From the NCBI RefSeq assembly GCF_900659865.1, contig NZ_LR213816.1, forward strand, positions 1 to 33,305: a stretch of 33,305 nucleotides of DNA, given 5' to 3'. This stretch comes from Hyella patelloides LEGE 07179. GTDB lineage: Bacteria > Cyanobacteriota > Cyanobacteriia > Cyanobacteriales > Xenococcaceae. The position numbers were made by a program, and so were the translations under genes. The notes below the pieces were generated by a model that did not search any database, was not told where the DNA came from, and was given only the letters and a program-made list of their open reading frames with translations. The stretch's first letter is position 1, and every line of letters begins with the position of its first letter. Below are positions 7,027 to 16,069 of the stretch, piece by piece.

Positions 7027-9063
7027 TTATTGTTCGTTGATAATTGTTGGAGATTGCAGATAATTATCTTGTGGCTCACCTCGATCTCTGGTGTAAGCAT
7101 AAATCAAAATACCCAAGCTAACAAGAACAATCGAACTAAGAGTCATAGCAACCAAGAGAAGCTGCAATTTAGAGGAACGGTAGACAGTGCGTAATTGAGT
7201 CTGAGCCTTATCTTGAGTTATGGTTATTTGCTTTGATGGTGTTTGAGCAACATTAACAACCACCTTCGTTTGAGGAAGTTTTGAGTTTCCCGCAATATTT
7301 TTATCAGTCCATAACATTATATCTTCCAAGCCAACTTCTATCTCAGACCAAGTAAGAGCAGTTTTTGTCCGTTCTAATTTTGGTCTAACTTGACAATGAA
7401 CCAAAGCTGCGGTGACATTATCATGACCATTTCTTTCATTGCCAATTTTAATTAAAGTTTCTACTGCTTTTGTGATGTCTAATTTATTATTGAGTACTGG
7501 CATAATGACATCACGCCAATATTGCTCTACCCGATCGAAGTCGCTTAAACCATCACTACAGAGTAAAAATAAACAATCATCATCAACTACCAAACGTTGT
7601 AAATTAGGATGTAACGCTGCCGAATCCCGCATCCCTAAAGCTTGAATCAAAGCTCCAGCAGAAGGATATCTTAAAGCATCTCGATAAACAGCATAACCAA
7701 GCCTGACTTCGCGAGAAGCTAAATCATCATCGGTAGTAAGTTGATGACAGCTATTATGAGTAATCAAGTAAATACGAGAATCTCCCACATTAGTTAGATA
7801 TACTTCATGGTTATGAGCTAAGGTCATGACTAACGTAGTTCCCATACGCTGTCTTTCTTGTCTTTTTTCCCGATCGTTACGCTTACTAATAGCATCGTTG
7901 GCTTCGTTAGTAAACTGACGCAATTGTTGCAAAACATTTTTTGGTGTATTGTCTGGTTGATTCCAAGGAATTGCCGAAACGCGATCGCAAAGATAATTAA
8001 CTGTCTCTTGAGAAGCGATCTCACCTCCTTCATGTCCTCCTACTCCATCACAAACAATCGCCAAAGACTGCTGTGTGACATCATTTTTGATTGGTGTTTC
8101 AGAATTAGGATAGGCAGTATCTTGATTATTATTTCGTGTTGGTCCAGAATCGCTAATGGCACAAATCTCATAAGAATATTCACGGGAATGGGCGCATAAT
8201 TCGAGAATACGATCCAAAATCTCGATGATTTGTTCTATGCGATCGATTGCACCAGATGTTACGCGCTTACTCAACTCAATTAAAACACCTCGAATCTCGA
8301 CATTAGCTCTTAGTGACCATTCTTGCCACAATTTACCTAAATCTTGGAGAGTTGGTGTCGTTTTTCCATTGGTTTCCAACTCCAGCAACTGAATAAAAGA
8401 GCTATTAACCCTAATTAATTCAGGATTGATCAGAGTCGCAGCCATCTTTTTTTCTGATAGTGGCTTCCATAAACCAGCTATTTGTCGCAACCAGTTAACT
8501 TGTCTACAGGATGTGGCTCGACTCCACACAGATGTCATTTGTGGTAATAAATCAGAAAAAGTAAGTTTTCCTTGCCGATTCACTGGTACAGTACCATAAT
8601 CTAGTAACCAAATCTGAGTACCATCTAATTGACCATAAACTTGAGGTATGTGGGGAAAATAAGTAAATAGCTGTAGATAGCTCACGATTTCTTCAGGAAT
8701 TTTGTCAGGAATTTGTGGTGTTTCTCCTGGTTGAGTATCGCAAAAAATGCGATTGCTAATTGCCAAATAACGCTCTGATGAAGGCTCTTCCTGTTTTTGA
8801 TTTGATTTGTTTTGGTGACTATTTTTGTGCGCCCACTCAGCATCTTGCTCTATAATTTTTTCTTGTGGCTTAAAATTATTTCCTGTCTCAGAGTAAGATG
8901 CTTTTTCTCCAATCGCCCAAAGATAGCGTTTAATAACGGGTGTTTTACATCGCTGACAAAAACGCCTGTTAAAGTTGTTGGGGGCTACGCAATGGGGATT
9001 GGAGCATTTAATAGTAGGCTCTGAGTTTGGCATAGACACTGGGGAATTGGACGCAGGTTTCAT
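7027..9063 (-). CDS. PP2C-type Ser/Thr phosphatase with zinc ribbon and C-terminal TM helix
   Basis: A 678-residue, multidomain signalling protein. The N-terminus has a four-cysteine zinc-ribbon-like motif (C20, C25, C36, C39). A helical region of unknown role spans about 100-300. A PP2C phosphatase domain follows, with the metal-site motifs NNNQD (near 310), VCDGVGGHEGGE, GTTLVMTL, NVGDSRIYLI, CSDGLSDFD and NGHDNVTAALV, so the Asp ligands appear intact. A single hydrophobic helix (LLLVAMTLSSIVLVSLGILI) near the C-terminus, followed by about 25 residues, would anchor it to the membrane. It should remove phosphate from Ser/Thr of proteins phosphorylated by Hanks-type kinases; no kinase gene is in the window. 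It is transcribed alone, with 174 bases to the next gene downstream. Confidence 0.9.
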   Translation of the reverse strand: MKPASNSPVSMPNSEPTIKCSNPHCVAPNNFNRRFCQRCKTPVIKRYLWAIGEKASYSETGNNFKPQEKIIEQDAEWAHKNSHQNKSNQKQEEPSSERYLAISNRIFCDTQPGETPQIPDKIPEEIVSYLQLFTYFPHIPQVYGQLDGTQIWLLDYGTVPVNRQGKLTFSDLLPQMTSVWSRATSCRQVNWLRQIAGLWKPLSEKKMAATLINPELIRVNSSFIQLLELETNGKTTPTLQDLGKLWQEWSLRANVEIRGVLIELSKRVTSGAIDRIEQIIEILDRILELCAHSREYSYEICAISDSGPTRNNNQDTAYPNSETPIKNDVTQQSLAIVCDGVGGHEGGEIASQETVNYLCDRVSAIPWNQPDNTPKNVLQQLRQFTNEANDAISKRNDREKRQERQRMGTTLVMTLAHNHEVYLTNVGDSRIYLITHNSCHQLTTDDDLASREVRLGYAVYRDALRYPSAGALIQALGMRDSAALHPNLQRLVVDDDCLFLLCSDGLSDFDRVEQYWRDVIMPVLNNKLDITKAVETLIKIGNERNGHDNVTAALVHCQVRPKLERTKTALTWSEIEVGLEDIMLWTDKNIAGNSKLPQTKVVVNVAQTPSKQITITQDKAQTQLRTVYRSSKLQLLLVAMTLSSIVLVSLGILIYAYTRDRGEPQDNYLQSPTIINEQ

Positions 9064-9265
9064 ATCTTTGCGCCGATTGTAACTTAACTATAGTTTTTAG
9101 GTGACCAGATTGTGCTTACTTTAAAGTAGAAAAGTAAAAAAATTATTGGTAATCACCAATAGAGAAAATAATTATAGATATTACTTTCTCTATAAACCAG
9201 TTTATTATGACCAGAGTTTTCCTGCCTGTGATTTTTGTCTGTAATTAGATTTGAACCAGCATTAT

Positions 9266-9961
9266 TTATACCAATATTTCTTTTGATTGAGGTAATTCAT
9301 GAAGTTCTCGCAATTGAGTTTCTAAAGCTGCTGTCAATTTTTGCGAACTACGACGTACAGACTCCTCTAAATATTCTGCTGCATTAAGGGGAACACCAAT
9401 CTCTATTTTTACATCAGCACCCCAGCTAGGATAAGGGTCGCTATACTTTAAACTTACTGGTAAAATGTTGACCTCTGTTCCTGGTCTATCCACTGCGACA
9501 TCTAGAGCAATTCTGGCTACACCACGTTTGAGGCTATAAACTTTGCGCTCGCGAACAATACCACCTTCAGGAAAAATTACCAGCATTTCATCATTTTGTA
9601 ATAATTCTACACTATGACGCACGCTACTAACTCCAGGTCTTTTTGGGTCTATAGGAAAGCCACCCATGCGACTAATAAACCAGTATTGTAGTCCTTTAGC
9701 TTCATCGGCTGACACCATAAAACGTAGATCTCGCCCACTTACCATTCTGCCCACAGCATAAGGAACAAGCAACGCATCCCAACGAGAACGATGGGTAGGC
9801 GCAACAATAACAGGATTTTTAGTAGGAATATTTTCTTGTCCTGTAATTTCGATTTTGCCAAAGAATCCAGGGATAACAACATAACATCCTAAAGGGTATA
9901 GAAGGCGTGCTAGCCAAGGAGAAATACGAGAATTAGTAGTTAAAGATTGGGACTTGCTCAT
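9266..9961 (-). CDS. PlsC-like 1-acylglycerol-3-phosphate acyltransferase
   Basis: A 231-residue membrane-associated enzyme that transfers an acyl group from acyl-ACP to a lysophosphatidate-type acceptor, making phosphatidic acid for glycerolipids. The catalytic HX4D motif is HRSRWD (H57, D62), and the acceptor motif FPEGG lies at 130-134. SRMGGFPIDPKRPGV is the block between them. The frame opens 16 codons further upstream at 10009, but those codons translate a heptamer repeat, so the ATG at 9961 (MSKSQS) is the better start. The upstream spacer carries a short tandem repeat and a decayed reading frame. Other members of this superfamily use other acceptors, so the substrate is inferred. Confidence 0.87.
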   Translation of the reverse strand: MSKSQSLTTNSRISPWLARLLYPLGCYVVIPGFFGKIEITGQENIPTKNPVIVAPTHRSRWDALLVPYAVGRMVSGRDLRFMVSADEAKGLQYWFISRMGGFPIDPKRPGVSSVRHSVELLQNDEMLVIFPEGGIVRERKVYSLKRGVARIALDVAVDRPGTEVNILPVSLKYSDPYPSWGADVKIEIGVPLNAAEYLEESVRRSSQKLTAALETQLRELHELPQSKEILV

Positions 9962-10482
9962 AGAAAATGGAGTAATAGGTAATAGGTAATAGGTAATGGG
10001 TAAAAGCAATTTTTAATTTCTGATCTTTCCCCTTTAGCAAATAACCTACTTTCTAATGTAGTTTTTCTTGAAACTGATGTTGTCTCCCAAAAGGACAGTT
10101 TTTCTATTGGATAATCAAGTAACTGTGTGAAATTCAATGGAAAATGCCTATAAGATACAAGAGTATTACAAGAAAAAGGACTCAGAATCCACCAAGGGCG
10201 AGTCGATCGCTCCTCTTTGTGATTTGACCATTGCGATAATACAAAAACTTTGTGTTCATCTAATTTATCGGCAATACCTCCTGCAACAAACGAAACGAAA
10301 GGTTCAGCACCTTCCATAGCCCGCTTTCTTAAGTCTGCATTCATACGAGTGAGGTAAGTAGGAAGATGCTCCAAAATTTCGTGGGGTTTCGCAAGTTCAT
10401 CGGCTTCACAAAAAACTTCTAAACGTCTTAGAAGAATTGCTTTTGAGATTTGCTTTCCTATAGTCTCTTCATAACTATCTGT
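9958..10482 (-). pseudogene. Decayed or unrecognised open frame after cpcE
   Basis: Immediately after the cpcE stop codon, the same frame stays open for about 174 codons to 9958. The first 80 codons or so look protein-like (ISKAILLRRLEVFCEADELA, then NADLRKRAMEGAEPFVSFVA). The last 40 run through sequence that includes the heptamer repeat and do not. No ATG precedes the protein-like part; the first ATG is at 10344 and a TTG is at 10374. I do not recognise the protein, and it is not CpcF, the usual partner of CpcE. A gene fragment that lost its start is the simplest reading; a short real protein starting at 10374 or 10344 remains possible. Confidence 0.3.
9973..10000. repeat. Heptamer short tandem repeat (STRR-like)
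   Basis: Three exact TAATAGG units (9973-9979, 9980-9986, 9987-9993) are followed by one variant, TAATGGG (9994-10000). Short tandemly repeated heptamers of this kind are a known feature of cyanobacterial intergenic DNA. It lies just upstream of the plsC-like start codon. A few related bases (ACCTATTACCTG) recur near 22176. Confidence 0.85.
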
Positions 10483-11307
10483 TTATAAAAGAGAATCCAT
10501 TAAATCCATTATTTTGATATTATCTTCTGATAATGCTGAAGTATTTGCTTGTAAATTAGTTTCCAATAAACCTTTGAGAGCGATTAGTTTCATGCTGTTT
10601 TCGGCTAAAGTATCAGCGATCGCCTCTCCTGCGGGAAGATAACCCATCGCAGCCAAATCCATCAGTGCAGAACGACGTAATTGTAAATCTTCTCCTGATA
10701 AAGCCTGAATCAGAATATCTCCGTATTGGGCTTCTTGGGTTAACTGATACATAGCTCTAGCAGCAGCATATTTTACTTTGTCTACTGGATGCTCGATAAA
10801 AGGCTGAATTAGAGGAGTTGCTTCTGTTGCACCTAAAGTTCCCAAAGCTTCAATAACAGCTTCATAAGGCTGTACTAAATGGGGCTTTCCTGGGACAAAT
10901 TGTGCTGCTTCTACTCCTCCCTCTAAAATCTGTATTAAGTAGGGAACACAACTGGTATCATCGAGAGTTTCTAAGGCTTGAGCTGAAGCTTCTCTGACAT
11001 AAAAATCAGGAAACTCTAAACAGCAAATTAAAGGGGGTACTGCTCTTTTATCTCCTAATTTCCCCAACGCTCTAGCTGCATTACGACGCAAGGGATATCC
11101 GCCATCAGGAGCGCGGTCTGATTCATCTTCTAACGCCATAAGCAAAGCATCAATGGCTGCGGGTTCTTTAACTCGAAATTTTCCCAACCACCAAGCAGCG
11201 TAATAACGCGCACCTAAATCTGACTTTTGTTGTAAATTTGCGATCGCTGTTTCTACTGTTAACTGTTCCGCTTCACTAGAGCTTATACTTTTTTCCTCAC
11301 CCTTCAT
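10483..11307 (-). CDS. cpcE: Phycocyanin alpha-subunit bilin lyase subunit CpcE
   Basis: A 274-residue HEAT-repeat protein of the E/F lyase family. The family's N-terminal block is clear (VETAIANLQQKSDLGARYYA followed by AWWLGKF), as are GGYPLRRNAARALGKLGDKR, PDFYVREASAQALE and KPHLVQPYEAVIEALG. CpcE works with CpcF to attach phycocyanobilin to Cys84 of the phycocyanin alpha subunit. The gene lies downstream of cpcB and cpcA on the same strand, which favours CpcE over PecE, although the two are close relatives. No cpcF follows; only a decayed frame is seen, so CpcF must be encoded elsewhere. Two inverted repeats in the 230-base gap to cpcA could tune its expression relative to the abundant cpcBA message. 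Confidence 0.9.
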   Translation of the reverse strand: MKGEEKSISSSEAEQLTVETAIANLQQKSDLGARYYAAWWLGKFRVKEPAAIDALLMALEDESDRAPDGGYPLRRNAARALGKLGDKRAVPPLICCLEFPDFYVREASAQALETLDDTSCVPYLIQILEGGVEAAQFVPGKPHLVQPYEAVIEALGTLGATEATPLIQPFIEHPVDKVKYAAARAMYQLTQEAQYGDILIQALSGEDLQLRRSALMDLAAMGYLPAGEAIADTLAENSMKLIALKGLLETNLQANTSALSEDNIKIMDLMDSLL

Positions 11308-11421
11308 CCTTCATTCCTCATTCTTCCTTAAAATAACAAGACCCAGATAAGTAAACAAATACCAGCAATCTGCACAGTATTCGCATACCTTTCTGGGTAA
11401 TGCTTGTACGGACATCTCACG

Positions 11422-11442
11422 ATTTTGAGGCAACCTCAAAAT
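11422..11442. terminator. Hairpin between cpcA and cpcE (dispersed repeat)
   Basis: ATTTTGAGG (11422-11430) and CCTCAAAAT (11434-11442) form a perfect 9-base stem with a CAA loop. It lies about 100 bases beyond the cpcA stop and could attenuate or process the message so that cpcE is made in smaller amounts. No U-run follows. The same stem with a different loop, also followed by GCTTGT, recurs at 31821-31839, so it may be a dispersed repeat and not a dedicated terminator. A second, weaker hairpin is at 11479-11495. Confidence 0.45.
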
Positions 11443-11537
11443 GCTTGTCCTCCAAAAACTAGGAGCTTTGAATTGAACTTTTACTAGCAGTAAAATACTA
11501 ATCCATATCCCATAGTTAGATAGTTTGGTTCTCTTAA

Positions 11538-12026
11538 CTAGCTAAGAGTGTTGATAGCGTAGTCTAAGTAAGAGTTAGCTTCTACGGCAGGGTCACCTTT
11601 TAAACCATGATTAGCTTTGATATATTTCAGAGCTTCAATATACCAGCTAGGAGATAGTTCGTAAGCACGGTTGATTTCATCTAAACCAGCCACTAAATAC
11701 TCATCCATAGGGCCAGTACCACCAGAAACTAAGCAGTAAGTCACCATGCGTAGATAATAGCCAATGTCACGAGAACATTTAGCTTTACCTTCGGGAGTAG
11801 AAGCGTAGTTAGGACCGGAAGTAGAAGTAGTGTAGGGGAACTTGCTGTAAACAGCGTTAGCTGCACCACTAATTAAGCTTTGGGAATTAGAGGTTAAAGC
11901 TTTAGCAGCTTCTAAGCTGGCAGAAGCTTGACGAAAACGACCAAAAGCAGTTTGAATTTCGGTGCTGCTTAAAAAGCGTCCTTGAGAATCTGCTGCGGAA
12001 ACAGCTTCGGTTAGAGGAGTTTTCAT
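11538..12026 (-). CDS. cpcA: C-phycocyanin alpha subunit
   Basis: A 162-residue globin-like antenna protein, the full family length. The chromophore cysteine is C84 in [14 protein letters not shown]. The N-terminus [20 protein letters not shown] and the C-terminal [10 protein letters not shown] are typical of CpcA. With CpcB it forms alpha-beta monomers that assemble into hexameric rods of the phycobilisome and pass excitation energy toward the reaction centres. It has one bilin site. It follows cpcB after 89 bases on the same strand, the usual order. There is no sign of a second bilin site or of phycoerythrocyanin-specific changes that I can identify by eye. Confidence 0.96.
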   Translation of the reverse strand: MKTPLTEAVSAADSQGRFLSSTEIQTAFGRFRQASASLEAAKALTSNSQSLISGAANAVYSKFPYTTSTSGPNYASTPEGKAKCSRDIGYYLRMVTYCLVSGGTGPMDEYLVAGLDEINRAYELSPSWYIEALKYIKANHGLKGDPAVEANSYLDYAINTLS

Positions 12027-12115
12027 GGATTAGTTATGTCTCTTGGTTTTCTAAGTTTTACTAAAAAAATTTAGTTCAGTTAACGCACAAAGTTGACGGT
12101 TAACCAAAATTATAA

Positions 12116-12634
12116 TTAAGCAACTGCTGATGCTGCACGGTCGAAGTAGCCAGCAATTTCAGATGCTAAAGCACTGCAATCGCCAGGAGTAATGCTAGTA
12201 GGATCTTTAACAATTGCTAAAGCAGCATCTTTCATTTTTTGAACGCCTACAGCTACGGATGCACCAGGAGTACCTAGAGCAAGATAAGTTTCACGTAAAC
12301 CGTTTAAACAACGATCTTCTAGTACGCTAGCGTCACCAGTGAAGATCGCGTAAGTTACATAACGTAAAATGATTTCCATGTCTCGTAAACAAGCAGCGTT
12401 ACGACGGCTAGTGTAAGCATTTCCACCAGGAGCAATTAACTGAGGCTGTTCTGCAAATAAAGCGCGAGCAGCGTTGGTTACAATTGCGGAAGAGTTGCTA
12501 GTGATGCGGTTAACAGAATCCATGCGCTTGTTGCTTTCTGCAACCATAGCACCCAAAGCATCCAATTGAGACGTGGAAAGAAACTCACCACGAGCATCAG
12601 CTTGGGATACTACTCTAGTAAATGCGTCAAACAT
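12116..12634 (-). CDS. cpcB: C-phycocyanin beta subunit
   Basis: A 172-residue phycobiliprotein subunit of full length. Both chromophore cysteines are present: C82 in [10 protein letters not shown] and C153 in [11 protein letters not shown]72 in GGNAYTSR is the conserved asparagine that is gamma-N-methylated in the family. It forms the alpha-beta unit with CpcA. C82 is normally served by a CpcS/CpcU-type lyase, and a gene of that family lies at 16724-17296; C153 is normally served by CpcT, which is not in the window. The gene has a 468-base upstream region with a hairpin near 12701-12743, suggesting a long leader typical of highly expressed cpc operons. Confidence 0.97.
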   Translation of the reverse strand: MFDAFTRVVSQADARGEFLSTSQLDALGAMVAESNKRMDSVNRITSNSSAIVTNAARALFAEQPQLIAPGGNAYTSRRNAACLRDMEIILRYVTYAIFTGDASVLEDRCLNGLRETYLALGTPGASVAVGVQKMKDAALAIVKDPTSITPGDCSALASEIAGYFDRAASAVA

Positions 12635-13102
12635 TTAATTAATCTCCTACTCGATTTAAATTTAGTTTAGTTGAACTTCAAAAAATAATTTTAACCTATG
12701 GTTAGAGTTGAGGTAGCACCACCACGGTGGACTGATCTCTAACTTAAACATATTCAGCTTGCAGCTACATATGTTTTTCAAGTGGACTCCCAACTTTCAG
12801 TTTGTTAGAGCTTTTCTAATTTTCGATGCTTAAGATAAGGTTTTTTAAGCAGCATAAGAAAAGTTTACATTCGGATTGGACAGCCTGATAAAAAAGTTCA
12901 GTGACAATCTCGGCAAAACCGAAATATTTTGGCGGACAGGCAAAGACCTAGGGTAATTAGCGATCGCGGTAAGCCGATTTCGCAATTAGGTAACAACTAG
13001 GTGGAGTTTACCCCCTAAGTAACTTTTATACAATGGCGTTGAACCATTATTTGTTACATCTTGTTAATTTATGCAATATTTAGTCAGCCTATGTTTCTAA
13101 AT
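12635..13102 (-). promoter_or_regulatory. cpcBA upstream region with leader hairpin
   Basis: No gene is seen in these 468 bases. GTTAGAG (12701-12707) pairs with CTCTAAC (12737-12743) around an inner CCACCGTGGTGG-type palindrome, giving a hairpin that would lie about 70-110 bases upstream of cpcB in the RNA leader. It may stabilise the message. A TATAAA on the minus strand near 13030 is a possible -10 element. The transcription start itself cannot be placed with confidence. Confidence 0.5.
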
Positions 13103-13849
13103 CTACAGACTAATTAACCCAAATGCAGATAGGGCTGTAGCCACAATGCCCAAAGTAAGGATACTTGCTCCTGCAATAGTGGCAATCTTAGCTGCTAGAA
13201 GCACAGGTTGCGGAGGAAAATAAAATGTGCCATCCCAAAGAGTATCGATTCTCTTAGGAGAAAAATAGCCTATTTCCTCTAACTTACTACGATAGTCTGC
13301 TCCATAACGAGGCATTCTGGCAAAAGGAAGTTCTCCTTGTTCTCTTTGGGGTAATATGCGCCTTCTCTGATAAGGAACAGTATTCTCGCCAAAGTTATCA
13401 AGATACTCTTCGCTATCTAGCAAGTTATCAATGAAGCCTTCTATGCCTTGAGTTGCTAACACAATTGACCAAGCAAGCTTTTCTTTTTCACCGTAGATAT
13501 TTCTGCCTAAAACTCTCTGGACACACATTTGGACAAAGCGATAATTACTGTTAGGCTCGTAATTGCGTCTGCGAAAAGATTCAGAGAGTATTAGTCCACG
13601 AATTAATTCTCGAGCTGTGATTTGACCAGCTTTTAGCTGTGATTCTAGGGAAGTTTGGCGATTACTAACAAGAATTTGTTGCTCATTAAAAATCTGCCGA
13701 TAAGTTGCCCAGATTATCTGATTTTTCTCTAAGTCAGAAAGTCTTCTATCTGTCCTATAGACTACAGGTTTTTCATCTCCTCCTAATTCATAACCTACTA
13801 CTCGTTGATTTTGCGAAGAAAGATCGTACTCTAATAGCGGAATCGCCAT
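13103..13849 (-). CDS. cpcL: CpcL-type (CpcG2) phycobilisome linker with membrane anchor
   Basis: A 248-residue linker with an N-terminal phycobilisome linker (Pfam PBS_linker_poly) domain over about residues 20-180. Blocks such as VYRTDRRLSDLEKNQIIWAT, GQITARELIRGLILSESFRR and FVQMCVQRVLGRNIYG are characteristic. The C-terminus is a long hydrophobic helix (about residues 214-248, PVLLAAKIATIAGASILTLG onward). That tail marks the CpcL form, which anchors core-less phycocyanin rods to the thylakoid membrane and delivers energy mainly to photosystem I. Ordinary rod-core CpcG proteins lack it. It lies upstream of cpcBA and downstream of pebB on the same strand. I see no CcaR G-box in the 234-base gap, but a hairpin lies at 13953-13985. 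Confidence 0.9.
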   Translation of the reverse strand: MAIPLLEYDLSSQNQRVVGYELGGDEKPVVYRTDRRLSDLEKNQIIWATYRQIFNEQQILVSNRQTSLESQLKAGQITARELIRGLILSESFRRRNYEPNSNYRFVQMCVQRVLGRNIYGEKEKLAWSIVLATQGIEGFIDNLLDSEEYLDNFGENTVPYQRRRILPQREQGELPFARMPRYGADYRSKLEEIGYFSPKRIDTLWDGTFYFPPQPVLLAAKIATIAGASILTLGIVATALSAFGLISL

Positions 13850-13952
13850 TTTTAGTCCCTCTATTGTATGGTTAAAGCCGATTTAGCTTCCCAGAAACTT
13901 AGTTAAGATTTTCTTGCACTCAGAGCTATTAAGGTTTAACTCTTTAATCGAG

Positions 13953-13985
13953 GATAAGCTATTTTGTAACACAAATAAGCTTATC
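13953..13985. terminator. Hairpin between pebB and cpcL
   Basis: GATAAGCT (13953-13960) pairs with AGCTTATC (13978-13985), and the interior adds further A-T pairs with small bulges. It lies about 100 bases downstream of the pebB stop and 104 bases upstream of the cpcL start. It may end the pebAB message, protect its 3' end or sit in the cpcL leader. No clear U-run follows, so classical termination is uncertain. Confidence 0.4.
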
Positions 13986-14083
13986 TTTGTCTATTGTAAA
14001 AAACTGCAAAATACCGCAATGTTTTGCAACCATTTTGATGGTAGATAATTGTCTATTATTAACTATTAACCAGATTGATGTCA

Positions 14084-14836
14084 TTAATTAGCGATCGCTA
14101 ATTTTCTTTCTAGATCGAATAAGAAACCATGAATGTATTCTTCTGTCCATTCAGAGCCATACAGGCGAGTGAACATACCTCTAGCGGGGTCTTTTTCTGC
14201 ACGATAACCAAGGTAGCGTTTTTGAGCTTTTAATATCTCATCTAGTCGTGATTTATCTGTTACTGGTGAGGCAGATTCTACAAGGTCGAGATAAGCAGCC
14301 AAATATTCTTTAAATGCTGAGAAGACTGTGGTTTCGACTACCTCATCTTTTTGAGGACGAGTCCATAAAAAAGCAGGGGAAAAAAATTGTTGTGCTTCTT
14401 CTGGAAAATCTCCACCCCACTCTAAATCTTGCTGATATTTCTCAAAAATAGGCAATACAGGCTTGGTATATTTCTCTTGATACGTAGGATCGTCTCTAAA
14501 CAAAGGTTGCATATCCAGAGCAATTAGGTGTCCTCCAGGAAGTGTTACTAAATCCGCACCAAAAAAGGGTAAATCATAATTTGGTTCGGGAAAAATCACA
14601 AAGTTGAGTACCTGTAAAGAGTTTCCCCCTTGAACGTGAGCAGCCCTAATTTGTCTTAGTTTAGGAGATTTAAAGCCATGACTGGTAGTTAAAACCGCTT
14701 CTTGTCTTTTTCCCTTACCCATAATTCCCTCTTTGCGTTCAAAGCCTTCAGGAATTGGATATAGTGCTAAATCTAAACGCTGCTGTAAAGTAGAGATCGC
14801 GTAATCTAAAAAAGGTTGATATAAAGTCATATTCAT
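14084..14836 (-). CDS. pebB: Phycoerythrobilin:ferredoxin oxidoreductase PebB
   Basis: A 250-residue ferredoxin-dependent bilin reductase. It converts 15,16-dihydrobiliverdin, the product of PebA, to 3Z-phycoerythrobilin. The family core is visible as [20 protein letters not shown], then [12 protein letters not shown], and near the C-terminus [20 protein letters not shown] followed by [10 protein letters not shown]. The GFERKEG N-terminal block and the [20 protein letters not shown] segment suit PebB better than PcyA or HY2, but subfamily assignment by eye is not certain. It lies 90 bases downstream of pebA, so the pair can hand over dihydrobiliverdin directly as known for these enzymes. No phycoerythrin apoprotein gene is in the window. 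Confidence 0.88.
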   Translation of the reverse strand: MNMTLYQPFLDYAISTLQQRLDLALYPIPEGFERKEGIMGKGKRQEAVLTTSHGFKSPKLRQIRAAHVQGGNSLQVLNFVIFPEPNYDLPFFGADLVTLPGGHLIALDMQPLFRDDPTYQEKYTKPVLPIFEKYQQDLEWGGDFPEEAQQFFSPAFLWTRPQKDEVVETTVFSAFKEYLAAYLDLVESASPVTDKSRLDEILKAQKRYLGYRAEKDPARGMFTRLYGSEWTEEYIHGFLFDLERKLAIAN

Positions 14837-14926
14837 TTATTCAGCAGAGACATATCGCCGATACGTCTCTACAGTTATCAGTTAACAGTTTGGAATCAAA
14901 CAAGTAATTTTTAAAGATGAATTACT

Positions 14927-15658
14927 TTATCTAGTGGAAGCAACTGCTAGGGGTGAAGCATCTTCAAAGAGAAATTCGTAAAGAAATTTGTCTGCCCATT
15001 TTGCGCCAAAATAGCTACTAAATAAGCCATGAGCAGGGTCGCGTTCTGCACTATATTGGTCATAGTCTTTTTGTGCTTTGACGATACGCTGAATATCTTC
15101 TGGATCGGTTAAAGGTTTTGCTTTAGCCAAGGTTTCCCAATATAGTTGAATATATTCTTGATAAGCAGGAAACAACCTATTAACTACAGTATCAGGATCG
15201 GTTTTAGCAAAGAGTAGGTATTTAGAAAAATACTGATTAGCGTCATAAAATTTCATTTCTAAGTTTTGCGCCAATTCATTGTATCTGTCGCGGATTTCCC
15301 GCATTGGTTCGATATACTTTTCTTGATATGCGCGATCGCGAAATAAAGGTTGAAAGTCTAGTACTACCAATATTTTCTTTTTGCCAAAGGAAAGGAAATC
15401 AATTCCCAGGAAAGGAACATCATAGTGATGAGAAGGGTAAATAACACTATTAAATACTTGGGCAGTTTCCCCTGCATCAATATAGGTATAACGAATTTTT
15501 CTTAGTTCAGGAGATTGATAACACCAACTTTGAATTGTGGCTTGATTCTTTCCGCGATCGCTAATATTAGATTCCAACCCTGGAGGAATGGAGCGACTTT
15601 GTAATTCAAAGCGATCAAATAACTCTTTTTCTAAATACTCTTTAAAAGGCCCAAACAT
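14927..15658 (-). CDS. pebA: 15,16-dihydrobiliverdin:ferredoxin oxidoreductase PebA
   Basis: A 243-residue ferredoxin-dependent bilin reductase. It performs the first two-electron reduction of biliverdin IXalpha to 15,16-dihydrobiliverdin. PebA marks are the MFGPFKEYLEKELFDRF start, NSVIYPSHHYDVPFLGIDFL, VVLDFQPLFRD, DANQYFSKYLLFA and YSAERDPAHGLFSSYFGAKW. The frame remains open upstream to 15736, adding 26 residues with no counterpart in the family, so the ATG at 15658 is chosen. It precedes pebB with a 90-base gap. A 411-base AT-rich region separates it from the DUF6940 gene, so it probably has its own promoter. Confidence 0.9.
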   Translation of the reverse strand: MFGPFKEYLEKELFDRFELQSRSIPPGLESNISDRGKNQATIQSWCYQSPELRKIRYTYIDAGETAQVFNSVIYPSHHYDVPFLGIDFLSFGKKKILVVLDFQPLFRDRAYQEKYIEPMREIRDRYNELAQNLEMKFYDANQYFSKYLLFAKTDPDTVVNRLFPAYQEYIQLYWETLAKAKPLTDPEDIQRIVKAQKDYDQYSAERDPAHGLFSSYFGAKWADKFLYEFLFEDASPLAVASTR

Positions 15659-16069
15659 AAATTCTGACTGTAGATAGTAAAACTCACATTGAGCATAGAA
15701 AATATATATCAATCCAGTCTCACTTCTTAAAAACAAAGCAACAATCCGTAATGAAAGAGTAAATTAGTCCTTAAAAACCATAAATAAAATCTAAAGATTT
15801 GCCGTTTTTAGATTATTTTCTAAAAATTTAGGTTACTGCTATGACTCACTATACTTGTATTGCAATAAGCATACGTATATGTGATTCTGTGAACATCAAC
15901 ATATAAACATATAAATGTGTATATGCTCATAAATTCTGAAGCTGCTGAAGAGCTCCAGTTATCAGTAAAAATACTGATTAAAAATCAAAAAAGAATAAAT
16001 AAATATTAGTAGCTTTTTGACAATTATTGAACTACATTTGTATATTTTATTTAGTGTGTTTTCACTAAT
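15659..16069. other. AT-rich spacer upstream of pebA
   Basis: I see no gene or convincing RNA here. The stretch near 15896-15925 repeats ACATATAAACATATAA-like words and is very AT-rich, which could be an UP element or simply low-complexity DNA. The pebA promoter is expected here but I cannot place it. Confidence 0.4.

Noticed and set aside
7830-8199. Open frames on both strands inside the PP2C gene
   Set aside because: They overlap the intact phosphatase domain in other frames and show no family features.
9973-10000. TAATAGG repeats as a CRISPR array
   Set aside because: Units are seven bases and directly tandem without spacers; this is a heptamer repeat.
9962-10009. Upstream start of the PlsC-like protein
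   Set aside because: The extra 16 codons translate the TAATAGG tandem repeat and precede a good ATG.
10137-10319. Plus-strand 60-residue frame opposite the cpcE-downstream fragment
   Set aside because: Low-complexity composition, no start context, and the minus strand reads better.
13850-14083. CcaR G-box upstream of cpcL
   Set aside because: I looked for the CTTTNCNATTT-type direct repeat and did not find it on the coding strand.
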